Assembly (NCBI GenBank): GCA_009746045.1
Contig: RPFO01000026.1
Span: 1,015,015-1,079,014, forward strand
Direction of reading: 5' to 3'
DNA from: Mesostigma viride
Taxonomy: Eukaryota; Streptophyta; Mesostigmatophyceae; Mesostigmatales; Mesostigmataceae
Length of the DNA stretch: 64,000 nt
In this document: in pieces, positions 42,263 to 54,807 of the stretch
Layout of the letters: each line of letters starts with the position of its first letter
Position numbering within the stretch: position 1 is the first letter of the stretch
The notes under the pieces: generated by a model
Told to the model about the DNA's origin: nothing
Databases searched by the model: none
Seen by the model: only the letters and a program-made list of their open reading frames with translations
Made by a program: the position numbers and the translations under genes

Positions 42263-42412
42263 CCTTGGTGCACCTAGAGCAGGGGTAGCTTACATTCCCA
42301 CCCTTGCATGAAGTAGCCTAGAATGTATTAAAAGCCATATGCCCAGGCTTCTCAGGGCTATGTGCTACATCTACTCCCAACGGAGTGATGTTGATAATTA
42401 ATTAATTAATTA
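42263..42412 (+). repeat. LINE 3' end, right half
   Basis: It continues 2766-2831 across the Gypsy element and matches 46200-46347. It ends in an AATT-type tail (TAATTAATTAATTAATTAA), which is how this LINE family terminates instead of in poly(A). Confidence 0.8.
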
Positions 42413-42462
42413 ACATGCCACAAGGGGCCAAAAGGCGCAGCTATAATGCACACGAGGTTCCG

Positions 42463-44141
42463 GCCACGAGGTAGCCATGGCTGTCGGAGCTCATAACTTT
42501 CACGTTTGAGCACCGAATTTAGCCGTGAATATCACTATCGCTTCGTCTTTCTAAGACGCACATGCTGATATAATTTTCCGAATCTAAAACGCAATATATG
42601 GCGACCAAACGCGCCTCGACGCAACGCAGCCTGGCGGCTGCGCTCGGCAATGAAAATACGCCTGCAGCTCCGGCTGCAGCTTCGCCATCAGGTCCGGCAG
42701 GCGGCGATGACCCTAGTCGTGCACTGGTGGTCGTCCAGCAACCCCCCGGGCTTAACGCCTCGCCATCTGCATCGCCTGACCCCAAGCGCACCCGCCCAGC
42801 CGACGCCACAGAAGGGTCTTCATACCCAGAACCGAGCTTTCGTCCCCGGCCTTTCAAGGTCGCAGATTACGACTGGGCCACCATTTCTCCGACCGATGCT
42901 ATGCTCTGCATCTTCTTCGGGGATTATGCTTCGCTTAACGACCTGTGCCTCCATCTCTTCTCCACCAACCGCCTCCTCGCCCCGGACGGCAGCCGCGTGG
43001 GCAACGTCTACCATCTGGTCGGCGGCTACCGCCCCCGTCTCCAGCACGCCATCCTCAACTCCCTTCTCCAGCGCTCTGACGCCGAGATCTGGGCTTCACC
43101 CCTTTCCGCCCCCACCCTCCGCTCCATCCTCACGGAAGCCTTTCAGCAGCACGTGACCCCCTTGCTGCCGACATAGCAGCAATCGGCGGCACGCTGACTG
43201 CTGAACTTCCTCACATTTCCACCGCCGCCGCCTCCACCTCCACTGCCATTTCCGCCTCCACTGCCGACATCAAAGCCCAGCTCCTCGACCTCGACCACCG
43301 CCTTCAAGCCACCGCCAACGCCCTTGAGAGCTTGCATGACACCGCCGGCCTCACCGCCCAGGCGGTAAAGGACATCGCCGCCCAGCCGGCGTCTGCTGGC
43401 TCGGCCGGCGATACTCCCTCCACCTGGGCGGACTTGCTTAAGCAGCACACCACCTCCACCACCTCCACCATCTCGGCACAACTCAAGCAACAAGCCCTCG
43501 ACCTTCGCGAGGACGGCCGACATCGCGCGGCGCAGCCACAATGTCATCGTCAAGCACTTCGACCAGCAGGCAGGTGAGACCTCCACGAGCCTTCTTGAGG
43601 CATTTAAGCGCGCCATTCTTGCCCCCATGTTACTCACTGGTGAGCTGGACATGTCGGCTGTCCGCCTCCCCCGCGCGCGGGGGAAGGCTGGCCCGGCACC
43701 CGTGCTCCTCACCTTTAAGTACATGGCGGACAAGCTGGCGTTCCTTAAATGCCGCAAGAAGCTCTCGGAGACTCGCTTCACGCTGGACGACGACTTGACC
43801 CTGGCCCAGCAACAACGGCGACGCGAGCTATGGCCGACCTACCTTCAGCTCCGGCAGAGCGCAAGGGGGAAGCCGGTATACTGGAGGGGGGCGGTCATCC
43901 ACGTTGACCACAAGCCCTGGCAGCCCCCTCCTGCCACCTCAGACTAGGAATATATATACCAGTAGTGTAGATTAGTAAGGCTTAGCCTAGCATGTGGCCC
44001 ACGCGCATGTGCGCCCATAATGGCCCCCATGGATGATGCCTTCAACATTTAGCCATGCTTTGTCTATAATGGGACCCCCATGGATGTTGCATTAAGAATT
44101 TAGCCATGCTATGCCATGCAGAAATACCATCCGAGCCACGA
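42463..44141 (+). mobile_element. LINE with ORF1-like gene, copy A
   Basis: It shares its 5' start (GAGGTAGCCATGGCTG), leader, ORF and about 200 bp of 3' region with copy B, which follows head to tail. It stops within the 3' region at GCCATGCAG, so it lacks the distal 3' end and AATT tail. Confidence 0.7.
42598..43947 (+). pseudogene. LINE ORF1-like protein, copy A (frameshifted)
   Basis: It starts at ATG 42598. Relative to copy B it lacks one C in a C run near 43160, giving a stop at 43174-43176. It also differs by small indels near 43510 (GGACGGCCGAC against GGAAACCGAC), and is read again in frame at 43627-43947. The C-terminal part (VLLTFKYMADKLAFLKCRKK, then FTLDDDLTLAQQQRRREL) is intact here but broken in copy B. 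Confidence 0.75.
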
Positions 44142-46068
44142 GCCACGAGGTAGCCATGGCTGACGGCGGAGCTCATAACTTTCACGTTTGAGCCCCAAAT
44201 TCAGCTGTGAATATCACTATCGCTTCGTCTTTCTAAGACGCACATGCTGATATAATTTTCCGAATCTAACACGCAATATATGACGAGCAAACGTCCTTTG
44301 ACGCAACGCAGTTTGGCGGATGCGCTCGCCCATGAAAATGCGGCAGCTGCGGCTGCAGCTTCGCCATCAGGTCCGGTAGACAGCGGTGACACTAGTCGTG
44401 CACTGGTGGCCACCCAGCAACCTCCCGGGCTTAATGCCTCGCCATCGGCATCGCCTGACCCGAAACGCACCCGCCCAGCCGACAAAACAGGATGGTCCCG
44501 CCCCTCGGAACCGCGCTTTCGGCCCCACCCTTTCAAGGTCGATGATCACGACTGGAACAACCTGTCTCCTTACGATGCTATGGACTGCATCTTCTACGGG
44601 GACTACGCCTCGCTTTACGACCTGTGCCTCCATCTTTACGACCAAGGTCGCCTCATCGGCAGCAACGGCAGCCGCTGGCAAACCCACGGCGCCCTGCTTG
44701 GCTGCCCCCGCCCCCAGCTCCAGCACACCATCCTCAACTCCCTTCTCGAGCGCTCTGACGACGAGATCTGGGCTCCATCCATCTCCGCCCCCACCCTCCG
44801 TTCCATCCTCACGGAAGCCTTTCAGCAGCACGTGACCCCCCTTGCTGCTGACGTCGCAGCAATGGGTGGCACGCTGGCTGCTGAACTTCCTCACATTTCC
44901 GCCGCTGCCGCCTCCACCTCCACTGCCATTTCCGCCTCCACTGCCGACATCAAAGCCCAGCTCCTCGACCTCGACCAACGCCTTCAAGCCACCGCCAACG
45001 CCCTTGAGAGCTTGCATGACACCGCCGGCCTCACCGCCCAGGCGGTGAAGGACATCGCCGCCCAGCCGGCGTCTGCTGGCCCGGCCGGCGATGCTCCCTC
45101 CACCTGGGCGGACTTGCTTAAGCAGCACACCACCTCCACCACCTCCACCATCTCGGCACAACTCAAGCAACAAGCCCTCGACCTTCGCGAGGAAACCGAC
45201 ATCGCCCGGCGCAGCCACAATGTCATCGTCAAGCACTTCGACCAGCCGGCAGGTGAGACCTCCACGACCCTTCTTGAGGCATTTAAGCGCGACATTCTTG
45301 CCCCCATGCTACTCACTGGTGAGCTGGACATGTCGGCTGTCCGCCTCCCCCGCGCGCGGGGAAGGCTGGCCCGGCACCCGTGCTCCTCACCTTTAAGTAC
45401 ATGGCGGACAAGCTGTCGTTCCTTAAATGCCGCAAGAAGCTCTCGAGGACTCGCTTCACGCTGGACGACGACTTGACCCTGGCCCAGCAACAGCGGCGAC
45501 GCGAGCTATGGCCGGCCTACCTTCAGCTCCGGCACAGCGCAGGGGGGAAGCCGGTATACTGGAGGGGGGCGGTCATCCACGTTGACCACAAGCCCTGGCA
45601 GCCCCCTCCTGCCACCCCAGACTAGGGAATTCATACCAGTAGTGTAGATTAGTCAGGCTTAGCCTAGCATGTGGCCCACGCGCATGTGCGCCCATAATGG
45701 CCCCCATGGATGTTGTCTACAGGATTTAGCCAAGCCCTGCCTATAACGGGACCCCCATGGATGTTGCATTAAGAATTTCGCCATGCTATGCCATGCAGAG
45801 AGATGCTCTCTGTAGAGAAGCCATGTCCTAGCTCTTGTATAGCCATGATGATCTTCCCCACCTATGACAGGCTCCCCTTCGCTGGGTGTTGCCTGAAACT
45901 CTGGGTGGTGCAGGTGCCCTAGTGCACCTAGAGCAAGTGTTGTTTACATTCCCACCCTTGCAGGAAGTAGCTTAGAATGTATGATAGGCCATATGCCCCT
46001 TCTCTGGGCTATGTGCTACATATACTCCCAACGGAGTTATGTTACAATTCAATTCAATTCAATTCAAT
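44142..46068 (+). mobile_element. LINE with ORF1-like gene, copy B
   Basis: It runs from the common 5' start to a CAATT-type tail at 46043-46068. It is the more complete copy. It has no RT ORF, so it is an ORF1-only derivative or depends on a partner for reverse transcription. Confidence 0.7.
44280..45625 (+). pseudogene. LINE ORF1-like nucleic-acid-binding protein, copy B
   Basis: It starts at ATG 44280 (MTSKRPLTQRSLADAL). An Ala/Ser/Pro-rich N-terminus is followed by a conserved block (FKVDDHDWNNLSPYDAMDC, then FGDYASL-like). Next is a probable coiled coil (TADIKAQLLDLDQRLQATANALESL, seen in parts), then an RRM-like C-terminus of LINE ORF1 proteins (RRSHNVIVKHF, then VRLPRARG, then LLTFKYMADKLSF, then DDDLTLAQQQRRREL). 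One G is missing in the G run near 45360 relative to copy A, so the frame shifts and stops at 45476; the true tail is read at 45380-45625. Such proteins bind element RNA. The family call is by pattern only. Confidence 0.65.
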
Positions 46069-46347
46069 GCCATGCAGAGAGATGCTCTCTGTCGAGAAGC
46101 CATGTCCTAGCTCTTGTATAGCCATGATCATCTTCCTCCCTCACAGGCATGCTCCCCCCTTACCCGGGCATAGCGTGATAGACCATGAGGGTGCAGGTGC
46201 CTTGGTGCACCTAGAGCAGGGGTAGCTTACATTCCCACCCTTGCATGAAGTAGCCTAGAATGTATTAAAAGCCATATGCCCCTTCTCAGGGCTATGTGCT
46301 ACATCTACTCCCAACGGAGTGATGTTGATAATTAATTAATTAATTAA
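46069..46347 (+). repeat. 5'-truncated LINE 3' end with empty Gypsy site
   Basis: It begins at GCCATGCAGAGAG, matching 45791 onward, and ends in a TTAA/AATT tail (46328-46347). GGTGCCTTGGTGCACC at about 46196-46211 is the uninterrupted form of the Gypsy target. Confidence 0.75.
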
Positions 46348-47769
46348 GGGGCCAAAATGGCACTAGCGCGTGCGCGCGGCATATATTGCGCATGACTAGC
46401 CAAGGGTGTAGCTAACTGTCAATTAGGCTACCTGGCTGTATGCGCAATTGGCGGGCCGGGGCTTTTAGTGCCTGTGGCGCGGTGGAACAAAGTAGTTACT
46501 CACTTAATAATGGGCTTTGAACACCCTTGTGAAATTAACTACAATGAATTAATTAATTATACACATACTCCCATTTTTGGGCTACATGATCTCCCAATGG
46601 AGTCATGTTATAATTTTTTTATTTTATTTTTATGCTCCCGTTGGGGAGTCACGGAATATTTAGTGAGACAACTATTGTCGCACTTAATTAACATTAACCC
46701 CAGTGGATGGATGGATGGACAAACAATCCTATCGAAACAATCAATACGTAGGTTTACAGCAAACACAGCCAATGCCTCAATCATGCAATCCCTTGATGAG
46801 ATTAGCCTAGTAGTCCGTTCCATTCTGTACAGGGGTTCCTTTATTGGCACCCATGCACGTGACGCAGTCAATAGTACTCCATGGCATGCCTTTGCGCACG
46901 GCACGCAAGTACTTACAAGTACAAAAAAATAATCAGAGAGAGCAGTTTCCTTCGCATGCGTTGGTTCACACCTAGACCGCTGTAATAGGTCAGACTGGAC
47001 AAATGTCTGACATGGCAAGGCGTACCCAAAATTCCCCACGAACCATCTGGAATCAGAAACCAATGTTCATAGAATCCGGAAACCAACCAACAGTGTATAC
47101 CCCGGACCATAAACAGCTGGTACAGACAAAAACAATTTAACGCAGCCCAGCTAGCCGGCCGTCTTTCTGCACCTGTGTGCATATGCAGGTGCAGAAAACT
47201 TGCACATGGCACCTGAGCGGTACAGATACAACTTACAACCCAGACATAAGGTATGAGATCAATGCATGCCACTAAGCATGCACCCCCGGCCCCGGTGCTT
47301 AATCTGACCTGAGACCAGGCCTCGCAAATTACACATCTAAGCTCGCTATATACGAAGTGAGACGACTACTCCTAGACGCATGGCGGTCCAACATCGCCTG
47401 AGGACTAGCAATGGTACGCCGCATGCCATGCAGTGCACGTCCCAATCAGGAGTCACGCCCCACTGGATGATTTGAAGCGGACACTGGGATCATTCCACCC
47501 AACCATGCATGACGGCCTTTCTTTAATTGAATGAGGTCGCCGCTGCCAGGCTGTCCACAACGCGCATCGCATATCAGAATTAAGTAAGCGCACGGGACAA
47601 TAATATCTGGCGCAGATGGCTGGATAGCGAATTTCGTGCATGAGGCCGCAATGTCGGCCGGCAAGGCGACCAGGCCAGGATGGCAGCCACCCGCCTGGTA
47701 GCCCGATGTCGTCCCCGCGTCGGAGCAAGTGATCCCCATGCACCGAGGACAGACCAGCCCATGGTGACA
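46348..47769. other. intergenic, no supported gene
   Basis: It contains a further AGTGAGACAACTAT repeat motif near 46660, a fragment of the LINE 3' motif at 46560-46650 and A/T runs. Several open frames exist on both strands but none has coding character or recognisable similarity. Confidence 0.45.
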
Positions 47770-49936
47770 TCAAACCGCCGCCTCTGCCCGTTCCCCGGCC
47801 CCTGGTGGTGCAACCCCACCCGGCATGACAGGTGGCGGGACGCCGTACGACGCGTACCCTGGCACGTAGCCTGCCGCAGGGTCCCAGGGGGAGACGGGGG
47901 GACCTGCGGTCAGGCCTGGTGCGGCGGGTCTTGCATGCCAGTCGGGGCCCGAACCGCCCGTGTAGTGCTTTGCAATGTGATCGTAAGTGTATGAAGGATA
48001 CGGGTAATAGGGCGGCGGCCAATATCCCATCAAGCTCCGGGCATCATGAACCGAGGGCAAGTACGTGGGGGGTGGGCCAGGCATCGGGTATGGCCCCGGT
48101 GGCGGGATGATCCCTCCGCTGGCCGCCGGATATCCACCACCCACGGTTTCCATCCGGCACCCAGGGTCCCAGCACTGCGTGCCGGAGGTCGTGCAGGGCA
48201 TGCCTGGTGGCACCAGGTGGCCCATCGGCGGCACTGCGGCCCCGCTGGTGGCGGTGCTGGCCGCGCTTGAGGCGACGCTCCCTCGGTCACTGGATACAAG
48301 ACTTAACTGGGACGCCGACCCCAAGGTGGGCGAGGCGCCGGTTGCAGTAGAGCTTGCCGGTCCCTGTACGCTTCGCGAGGCCAGGGACCCTGGCATCGAA
48401 ACGAGCGCCGGCGCGTACGTCATGCCCGCTGTGGCCCCGCTCACCTGGTCACTCGCTGCAGGAGCCGCGGTGAGCCGGCTACCGGCCTGCACCGCAGGCC
48501 ACCCTGGGGGTGGGCCACCAGGTGGCTTGCCCTCGTGGGCGGGCGCCTCCTCACCCCCCGCCGTCGCTGCATCCATCGCAGGTCCCCCCGGCGGGAGGAA
48601 TGTGGGCGCATGATGTGCGGCCGGAACCGCTGGGGGTGGTGGGGCCGGGAGCCGCCCTGGGGGCGCACTGGAAAGCGGCCTCATCCCTGCCGTGCCCCAG
48701 GTGTGCCACGTCGGCATCTCTGCAGCGTACGGAGGCCAGAGGCTGCCGCCGGGGGGGGGCGGGGTGGCGGGCCGGGGGTACACCCCTGGATGAAGGGCGG
48801 TGGGGTTGTGACCAGGCAGCAGCGGGGGAAGGGGCCACCCGCAGGGTCCGTACGGTTGCAGCGGCGGCAGAGCGGGAGTCCCCTTATTCATGGCGGCGGG
48901 CATCGTCTCGCCACACTGCCCGCTGGCCCAAGGGCCAGGGTACGTGGTGGGCACCTGGGGAGGGGGAGGGTAACCGCCCCACGCGACCGGATGGCCCGGG
49001 TATGGCGGCGGGGGGCAGCTCGGCGGGGGTTGCGATGGGGCCGGTGGCCGTTGTGCGTACAATACGGAGGCGTCACAAGAGCTCGACACTGACGAGCTTC
49101 GACTCATGCGGATCGGCGGACCCGACATGGCCCCGTTTGGCTCTCCCTGCGGGTTCCCGGGAGCTCCCGACGTCTCAACCGTTCCAGCATGCGGACTGCT
49201 ACATGACGCCCCCGCATCCATGGCCCACACGGGCGTCAAATCAACAACGCCCTGCGCCGGGCGGCAGGCAGCACCCATGCCGGGGCTGCTGAGCCTTGCC
49301 ACCGCGGACCCACAGCTACGTGCGCTGCCCGCCGTGCCTTCCTGCGGCTCCCGAAGGCTGGCAGGTGGCGCCCTGCCGCCGCTGTCTGACGGCTGTAGAA
49401 ACATCACCGTGGGGGCCACGCCGGCAAGGGGAGCCTGAGGCGCCAGCAGCTGTGCCAGATGTAGCCTCCCTCTTTCGCCGCCAGGTGTAACTGCCGCTCC
49501 GTTCATCGGCGTGCTGAGTGGCTGCGTGCTGGAGCCATTGACATCGCTGGCATGCTGCACAACGATACCGGACGTGAGTGGGGCGGATGTCGCTCCTTGC
49601 TGGTCCATGTCCCGACAGGACTTGGTCTCCAAGCTCTTGGACTGTTTCGGGCGGGCAAAAGAGGCGGCGACCATGGCCAACCGGGTAGCTTGCACGCACG
49701 CGCCCAGGCGCTGGGTCTCGATCTCAGGATCGTCGCTGTCCAAGTCATCATCAGTGTCTTGATCATCGTCTGACAGCCCCGCGTCTCCGCCCCGGCACAG
49801 TCCCCCCGCCTTGCGTGGGGCGGTCGATGGCACCACGGATGAGGTTGGGCCATCAGATTGCTGGCTCTCCGTAGGTTGGGCCGCTGAGGTGAGCGCGGCG
49901 AATTTGAACGACTTTTTCTTGTGCAGGTCATTTCGG
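47770..49936 (-). CDS. GARP transcription factor, last exon
   Basis: On the minus strand this exon begins after an acceptor (CCGCCGCAG) at 49937-49945 and runs 721 codons to the stop at 47770. It starts with the end of the DNA-binding domain (YRNDLHKKKSFKF across the junction). Then come an acidic stretch (DDDQDTDDDLDSDDPE), Ser/Gly-rich regions and a very long Pro/Gly/Ala/Tyr-rich C-terminus (PPPPYPGHPVAWGGYPPPP, then YYPYPSYTYD). That composition is common in transcriptional activation or phase-separating regions. No second known domain was seen. Plus-strand ORFs here are shadows of the GC-rich coding strand. Confidence 0.85.
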
Positions 49937-52320
49937 CTGCGGCGGTGGGTGCATATGCATGCATGCGGGAATGAGCACATGGGGGGGCCATATACACATA
50001 GATTAGTGTCTAGATAGGTATGCAAAAATGGTCGGTGGGCTGCCTGCAAATGTTACTGGGGGCATGAGTGGAACGACGGCCATTGAGGGCAGATGAGCAG
50101 GCTGGATCTGTGCAGCAGGAAAGCGAGGGGTTCATAAGCAAGAAAGCTGCAAGCAGGAAACTGAATAATAATGGCTGTAACCGTACATGCTTTTATGGCA
50201 TGCATATCCATACACTAGGTACGTCCAGACAACCCAAATACACGTATGCACACAATTGTACAGAAGAGGACACGTAGCCTGACATTAGTTGTCACATCAT
50301 ATTCGTATATGAAGCATGCATGTTAGTCTCCATGCTTTGCCATGCAAAGACCAAGCCCCAAAGGCATTAAAAACACATTATGTGTGAATAAGAAGCCTTG
50401 TAAACCCAGGTCGGTATGTGCATTTCAATACTATACTTCATTGGGCCAATAATTTGATTAGGACTGATAGCTAGTCGAGTTTCATAGATTTCCTTACTAA
50501 GGTAGGACTGCGTTGGTACTTTGGGTACACTGTGCTATGTAACGAATGTGGTCCGTACACAGAGTACGTCCTGATAGTAGACGGTACGTCCCCAGGCCCA
50601 GGTTTAAGATTCCCAGGTTTAAGATCTTGAGCCTCTGAATTTTGAAATTTCAGGATTAAGATCGCAGGGCTGGTTTTGGGCAAAAAGATTGAGAAAGAAG
50701 ATGAAAAGATCGAGAAAGGAGTAGGTACAAAAGGCTGCTTAGTTGGACACGATAGAGAACATGTACTCAGGTTTACCGACTCAGCTTTAAGATCGTACAG
50801 GTTTCAGCTTTAAGATTGTCAGCCCTGGATTCGAGTTCAGGTCTAAAGATCCAGCCCTGGGTCGGCAGGACCCCAAACTTAAACGTGGGCCTACGGGTGT
50901 ACCAGAGTACCCAAGCTAGGGTACCCTACGTCACGTGGAATGTTTACTTCCTAGACGTCCGAGGGGACGACCGAGGCAGCTATAACAATCAACAAGTGGT
51001 GCTGCCAATGGTCTGCACCTAATGAGTCTAACGGTCACTGGCGGCTAGCTGCAGTGGGGATTGATAAGGCTAGCATGGCTAATACTAACACAAGGAATTC
51101 CATTATCCTCACACATGTTGAACGTGAAAACTGTTCTCAATCCCTCACTCTCGTGCTATCTATAAGCTTTCAGTGTTTATTAGTCCCCATCCATTTATAC
51201 ACATATGTCCATAAGATAACAACTCTCTTGCCTCATAGAAATTAGAAAATAATGCACCATCTGAATACCAATGAGACTGATCCAGCACATCCCAGAAATC
51301 TACCTGAGTATTGATGACAAGGTTGCAGGCAGGAAAGCTAGATTATTCTGACGCTTGACATGCCATGTTCATGTCGGGAAAAATATTTCGGGAAGGACAT
51401 GATTCAGACTAAATATAGTTGAAGGCATCTTACTGGATGGTTTGAGAAATAGGGGCACGAATGTAGACAAACGGCAGAGGTGAAGAACAATCACGCATGC
51501 AGATCAGTCGTGGCTTGTGGTCAGATCAGTCACAGCCAGCGTTTTACTATCACCGGGGCCCCTGACTAATCTTTTTACAGCCTACAACATAATGAATGGA
51601 CCATCACTTTGTATGAAAGGGTTGAAATACATGTTTTGTAGAAGAATGATGCAATCATTTCTAGCTATCTTAAGGATCATGCGGTGATGAAAGGATGAAG
51701 GCGATGATGAAAGGATGAAGCAACGCTTTTGTGAAAGAGAGTTGGCTTCGAGCACGCTACAATAGATAGTTAGGATCCATATAAATAACCATATTTAATA
51801 ACATAAATTCCTAATTTTAAAAAGAATAATTGTTTATATACAAAATAATTGATACTATTATTATTATAGTCAGTGAAAAAATCACGAGTCGGTGAAAAAA
51901 TGGCTCGGAGTTGGAGTCGGACTTCGGAGTTGGCAAGAGGCATGGCGAAATTAAAAAAGAGGTATACCTCCAGCAATATTGGTGATTTGAATGGTAGTGC
52001 ATTGGTGATACTGCACGACACTATTGGACGGAATTCCTGGTCTGGGGAGCAGATTTTGCATCTCACGTTATGTACATGGAAAAGGGCTCGGGTACGCGAC
52101 GCGGCGCGACGTTGTGAAATGGCTTTTAAAAAAGGAACCGAGGAGATTTGGTGCCGCGTTGATCATGAGGTTGTTTGCACCGTTGGATCTGCATCTACGG
52201 CGTTCGTGGGTTGTTTCGAGCCCCGGTCAATGAGATTTGACGGAGAAGTCGAGTATATAAATGATCCTTTTTCGACACATCGGTGAAAATGTAAGTCGGA
52301 CCCTTCGGCCGTCCGACATG

Positions 52321-52634
52321 AAATTGCAATTGCAATTGGAATTGCAATTGCAATTGCAACTGAAACTGAAACTGAAACTGAAACTGAAACTGAAACTGAA
52401 ACTGAAACTGAAACTGAAACTGAAACTGAAACTGAAACTGAAACTGAAACTGAAACTGAAACTGAAACTGAAACTGAAACTGAAACTGAAACTGAAACTG
52501 AAACTGAAACTGAAACTGAAACTGAAACTGAAACTGAAACTGAAACTGAAACTGAAACTGAAACTGAAACTGAAACTGAAACTGAAACTGAAACTGAAAC
52601 TGAAACTGAAACTGAAACTGAAACTGAAACTGAA
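52321..52634 (+). repeat. (AACTGA)n microsatellite with (CAATTG)n head
   Basis: From about 52358 to 52634 the hexamer AAACTG/ACTGAA repeats perfectly for roughly 46 units. It is preceded by about six CAATTG-type units (52321-52357). The translated Leu-Lys frame (KLKLKL) is a product of the repeat, not a gene. Confidence 0.95.
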
Positions 52635-54184
52635 TTCGATCTAGTCAGTTAAAGAATAGTATAGAGCAAAAGAACCCACATTTGAGCATTTCTATTGACT
52701 GCCTGACTGTCTGTCTCAACTCGTAACACCTATCTGGGATGACAGACTTTCAGCACATTCCGCACACAAGACAAGTATCCTACAAGTTCCCCACATGTAC
52801 CACACATAACCTAAATATGAAGGATATGCATGAAGACCCTGAGGTATGCCATACTATAGTCCTTGCTGCCTGCCGGCTGCCTTGACCCCCGGTATGTGCA
52901 GTCTTACTCTATATGCTTGCACTCTAACTAGCAGTCAGGCTCGTCGTTAATGCTGGGGCAGGTACCTAGTGGATTAACCCTTCCACAATTAAGCTCAATA
53001 CCACCATATCTACCATGCACCATGCAATTGCGCATACACAGTACTACTAAGCGTGCATGATTCCAGCTTTACACTGGGGGCATTATCCTAGAGCATGGCG
53101 ATACCAGGATCCAGAGTCATGCAAGGGCCATGGAATGCCACCTGAGGTGCTCTTAAACCTTCATATAGTAAAGCTTCGTTAGTGTCCAATTGTCCCAAGC
53201 GATACTAGAATAATTGCACTTATCATGGTCAAGAAACTTATGCCCATTTTAGAACGTCTCATGCACGCCACCTATGCCCAATGTCAGGTCGGGAAGCCCT
53301 ACAGCACCCAACGTAGACCTGAAGCTGAGCAGTTACAGTACCCTAGTAGTTTAGAGTAGCGTACCCGGCCCCTTCGTAATCGCACAACCATGTACAGTAG
53401 TTGATACTTTTACATCCCATCTACATACGACGCATGGACAGCAGTGCATGCTGCAGCTGAGATTCCATGGTGCCGAAAGTTATATCATAATACCTGTGCA
53501 AAGTGGCATCTCAGCTATCAATTTCATGGCCCAACTCAAATTATTTCGTATACAGGTGGGATCTGTGGCTGCGTTTGTTATTGTGGTCTTCGAAAGTAAA
53601 AGGAGCCGATTTTTAGGGCTTCAGTGCGTGTTTCTCTGGTTGCCCATGAATCACTGCACATCATTGGTTGTCATCGCATCCTAAGAATCAGAAATCCAGC
53701 TCAGGAATAAACAGCTGCGGTCCAACTGATTAATCCATTGTCCATTGGCCCATGCGAACGAGGAATAAGGAAGCATCCCTACATGTCAAGTAACACTCAT
53801 ACAAACTGGCTTGCGTACAGCATACTAGGTGCACACAAGATCAGTTTACAGGTTGTGCCCTGGCACACGAAAAGGATAATAAGAACTGCCAGGGAAGTGG
53901 CAAAGTATATGCGAGTGCCCAGCGGGACAACTTAATCTGCTACACCTTGAACTCCTGTCTGATTATCAGAAGATAATTCCATGAATTGTACTGTGAATCC
54001 GGACTACGAAGTGACTGTAAATTACAGAATGACTTAAAAATCCGAACTCCACAGTCCGCTCTCCCATTGGACTTCTAATTAATAAGCGCGGCCCCCCAAT
54101 TCAATTCATTTTGAAAGCACATTCCGTGAGACAGTTAACCACATGCTTTCTTGCCCCATGAGTCAACGAAATAGAATATGATCA

Positions 54185-54360
54185 AAGAGACAACCAGCGC
54201 AGGCCAGAAATCGGGAGAATCCGGACCATGGTAGCTCGAGCCTGCCGTTATCTTTTCCGCGTTTTCGAGTCGTTCAGGATGATGAAGATGAATGGTGATG
54301 GAAATGTGTATCCTTGTGCATTGAAATTATGGCTGGCTTACGTGTGGAGCGACTAGATGA
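54185..54360 (+). repeat. dispersed repeat family C, intronic copy
   Basis: It is similar over about 175 bp to 29690-29870 and 38035-38215 in the CACTA elements and, inverted, to 1640-1815. It has no CACTA ends, so it is either a relic of an element or an independent repeat captured by CACTA. Confidence 0.65.
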
Positions 54361-54703
54361 ATATGATGTCCATATTGGTAACCTGCATTGAGGAAGAACC
54401 TAATGCTGTTGAACCCAACTTATTCGGGTACAATGCTAGCCTATACATTAAGTGCCGTGTTGCAGTCTAACCAATGTCCTAATGACACCTTAGTAGCCTA
54501 GTAACCATTTTAGCATATTATCATCTGCAATACATGGGCAGGCTCCTTTGTAATCCACACTCAAAATATAGCGTTTGTTTGCACTGTCAGATGTGCCTTA
54601 AGCGAGGCAAGCCGCAAAAGCAAGAAGCATGCATGCACGTACCCATGTAAGATAAAACTTTCTTGGGATCAGCATGAGACGGAAATCATGACAGCCCACT
54701 CAC

Positions 54704-54807
54704 TATTTCTGTAAGTGTGACGCGATTTGCTCTCGAGACAAGCCATTGACTCCCTGGTTCTCCATCAGCTTCAGAAGCACTGTTGGCACCGCATTGGATA
54801 GACCGAC
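54704..54807 (-). CDS. GARP transcription factor, middle exon
   Basis: This is a 104-nt exon between acceptor TTCATGCAG and donor GTGAGT. It encodes the second half of the GARP domain: VGLSNAVPTVLLKLMENQG and GLSREQIASHLQK. The pattern (AVP, hydrophobic helix, GL-RE-IASHLQKYR) is diagnostic of the GARP/G2-like family, including type-B response regulators and LUX-type clock factors. Confidence 0.92.

Larger units (their letters stand above)
49937..54703 (-). other. GARP gene intron 2
   Basis: It is a 4.77-kb intron with donor GTGAGT (54698-54703) and acceptor CAG. It joins phase 2 to the next codon so that a split Tyr codon (TA/C) completes SHLQKYR. It contains repeat family C (54185-54360), a long hexanucleotide microsatellite (52360-52634) and unassigned sequence. 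No gene was recognised inside it on either strand. Confidence 0.8.

Noticed and set aside
48065-49292. Several plus-strand ORFs of 180-260 codons
   Set aside because: They lie opposite the GC-rich GARP coding exon and have no independent support.
52261-52644. A 127-codon Leu-Lys repeat ORF
   Set aside because: It is produced entirely by the hexanucleotide microsatellite in an intron.
53270-53370. Possible 5S rRNA or small RNA gene
   Set aside because: GGGAAGCCCTACAGCACC and nearby words look superficially like 5S rRNA, but the conserved internal control region is not there.
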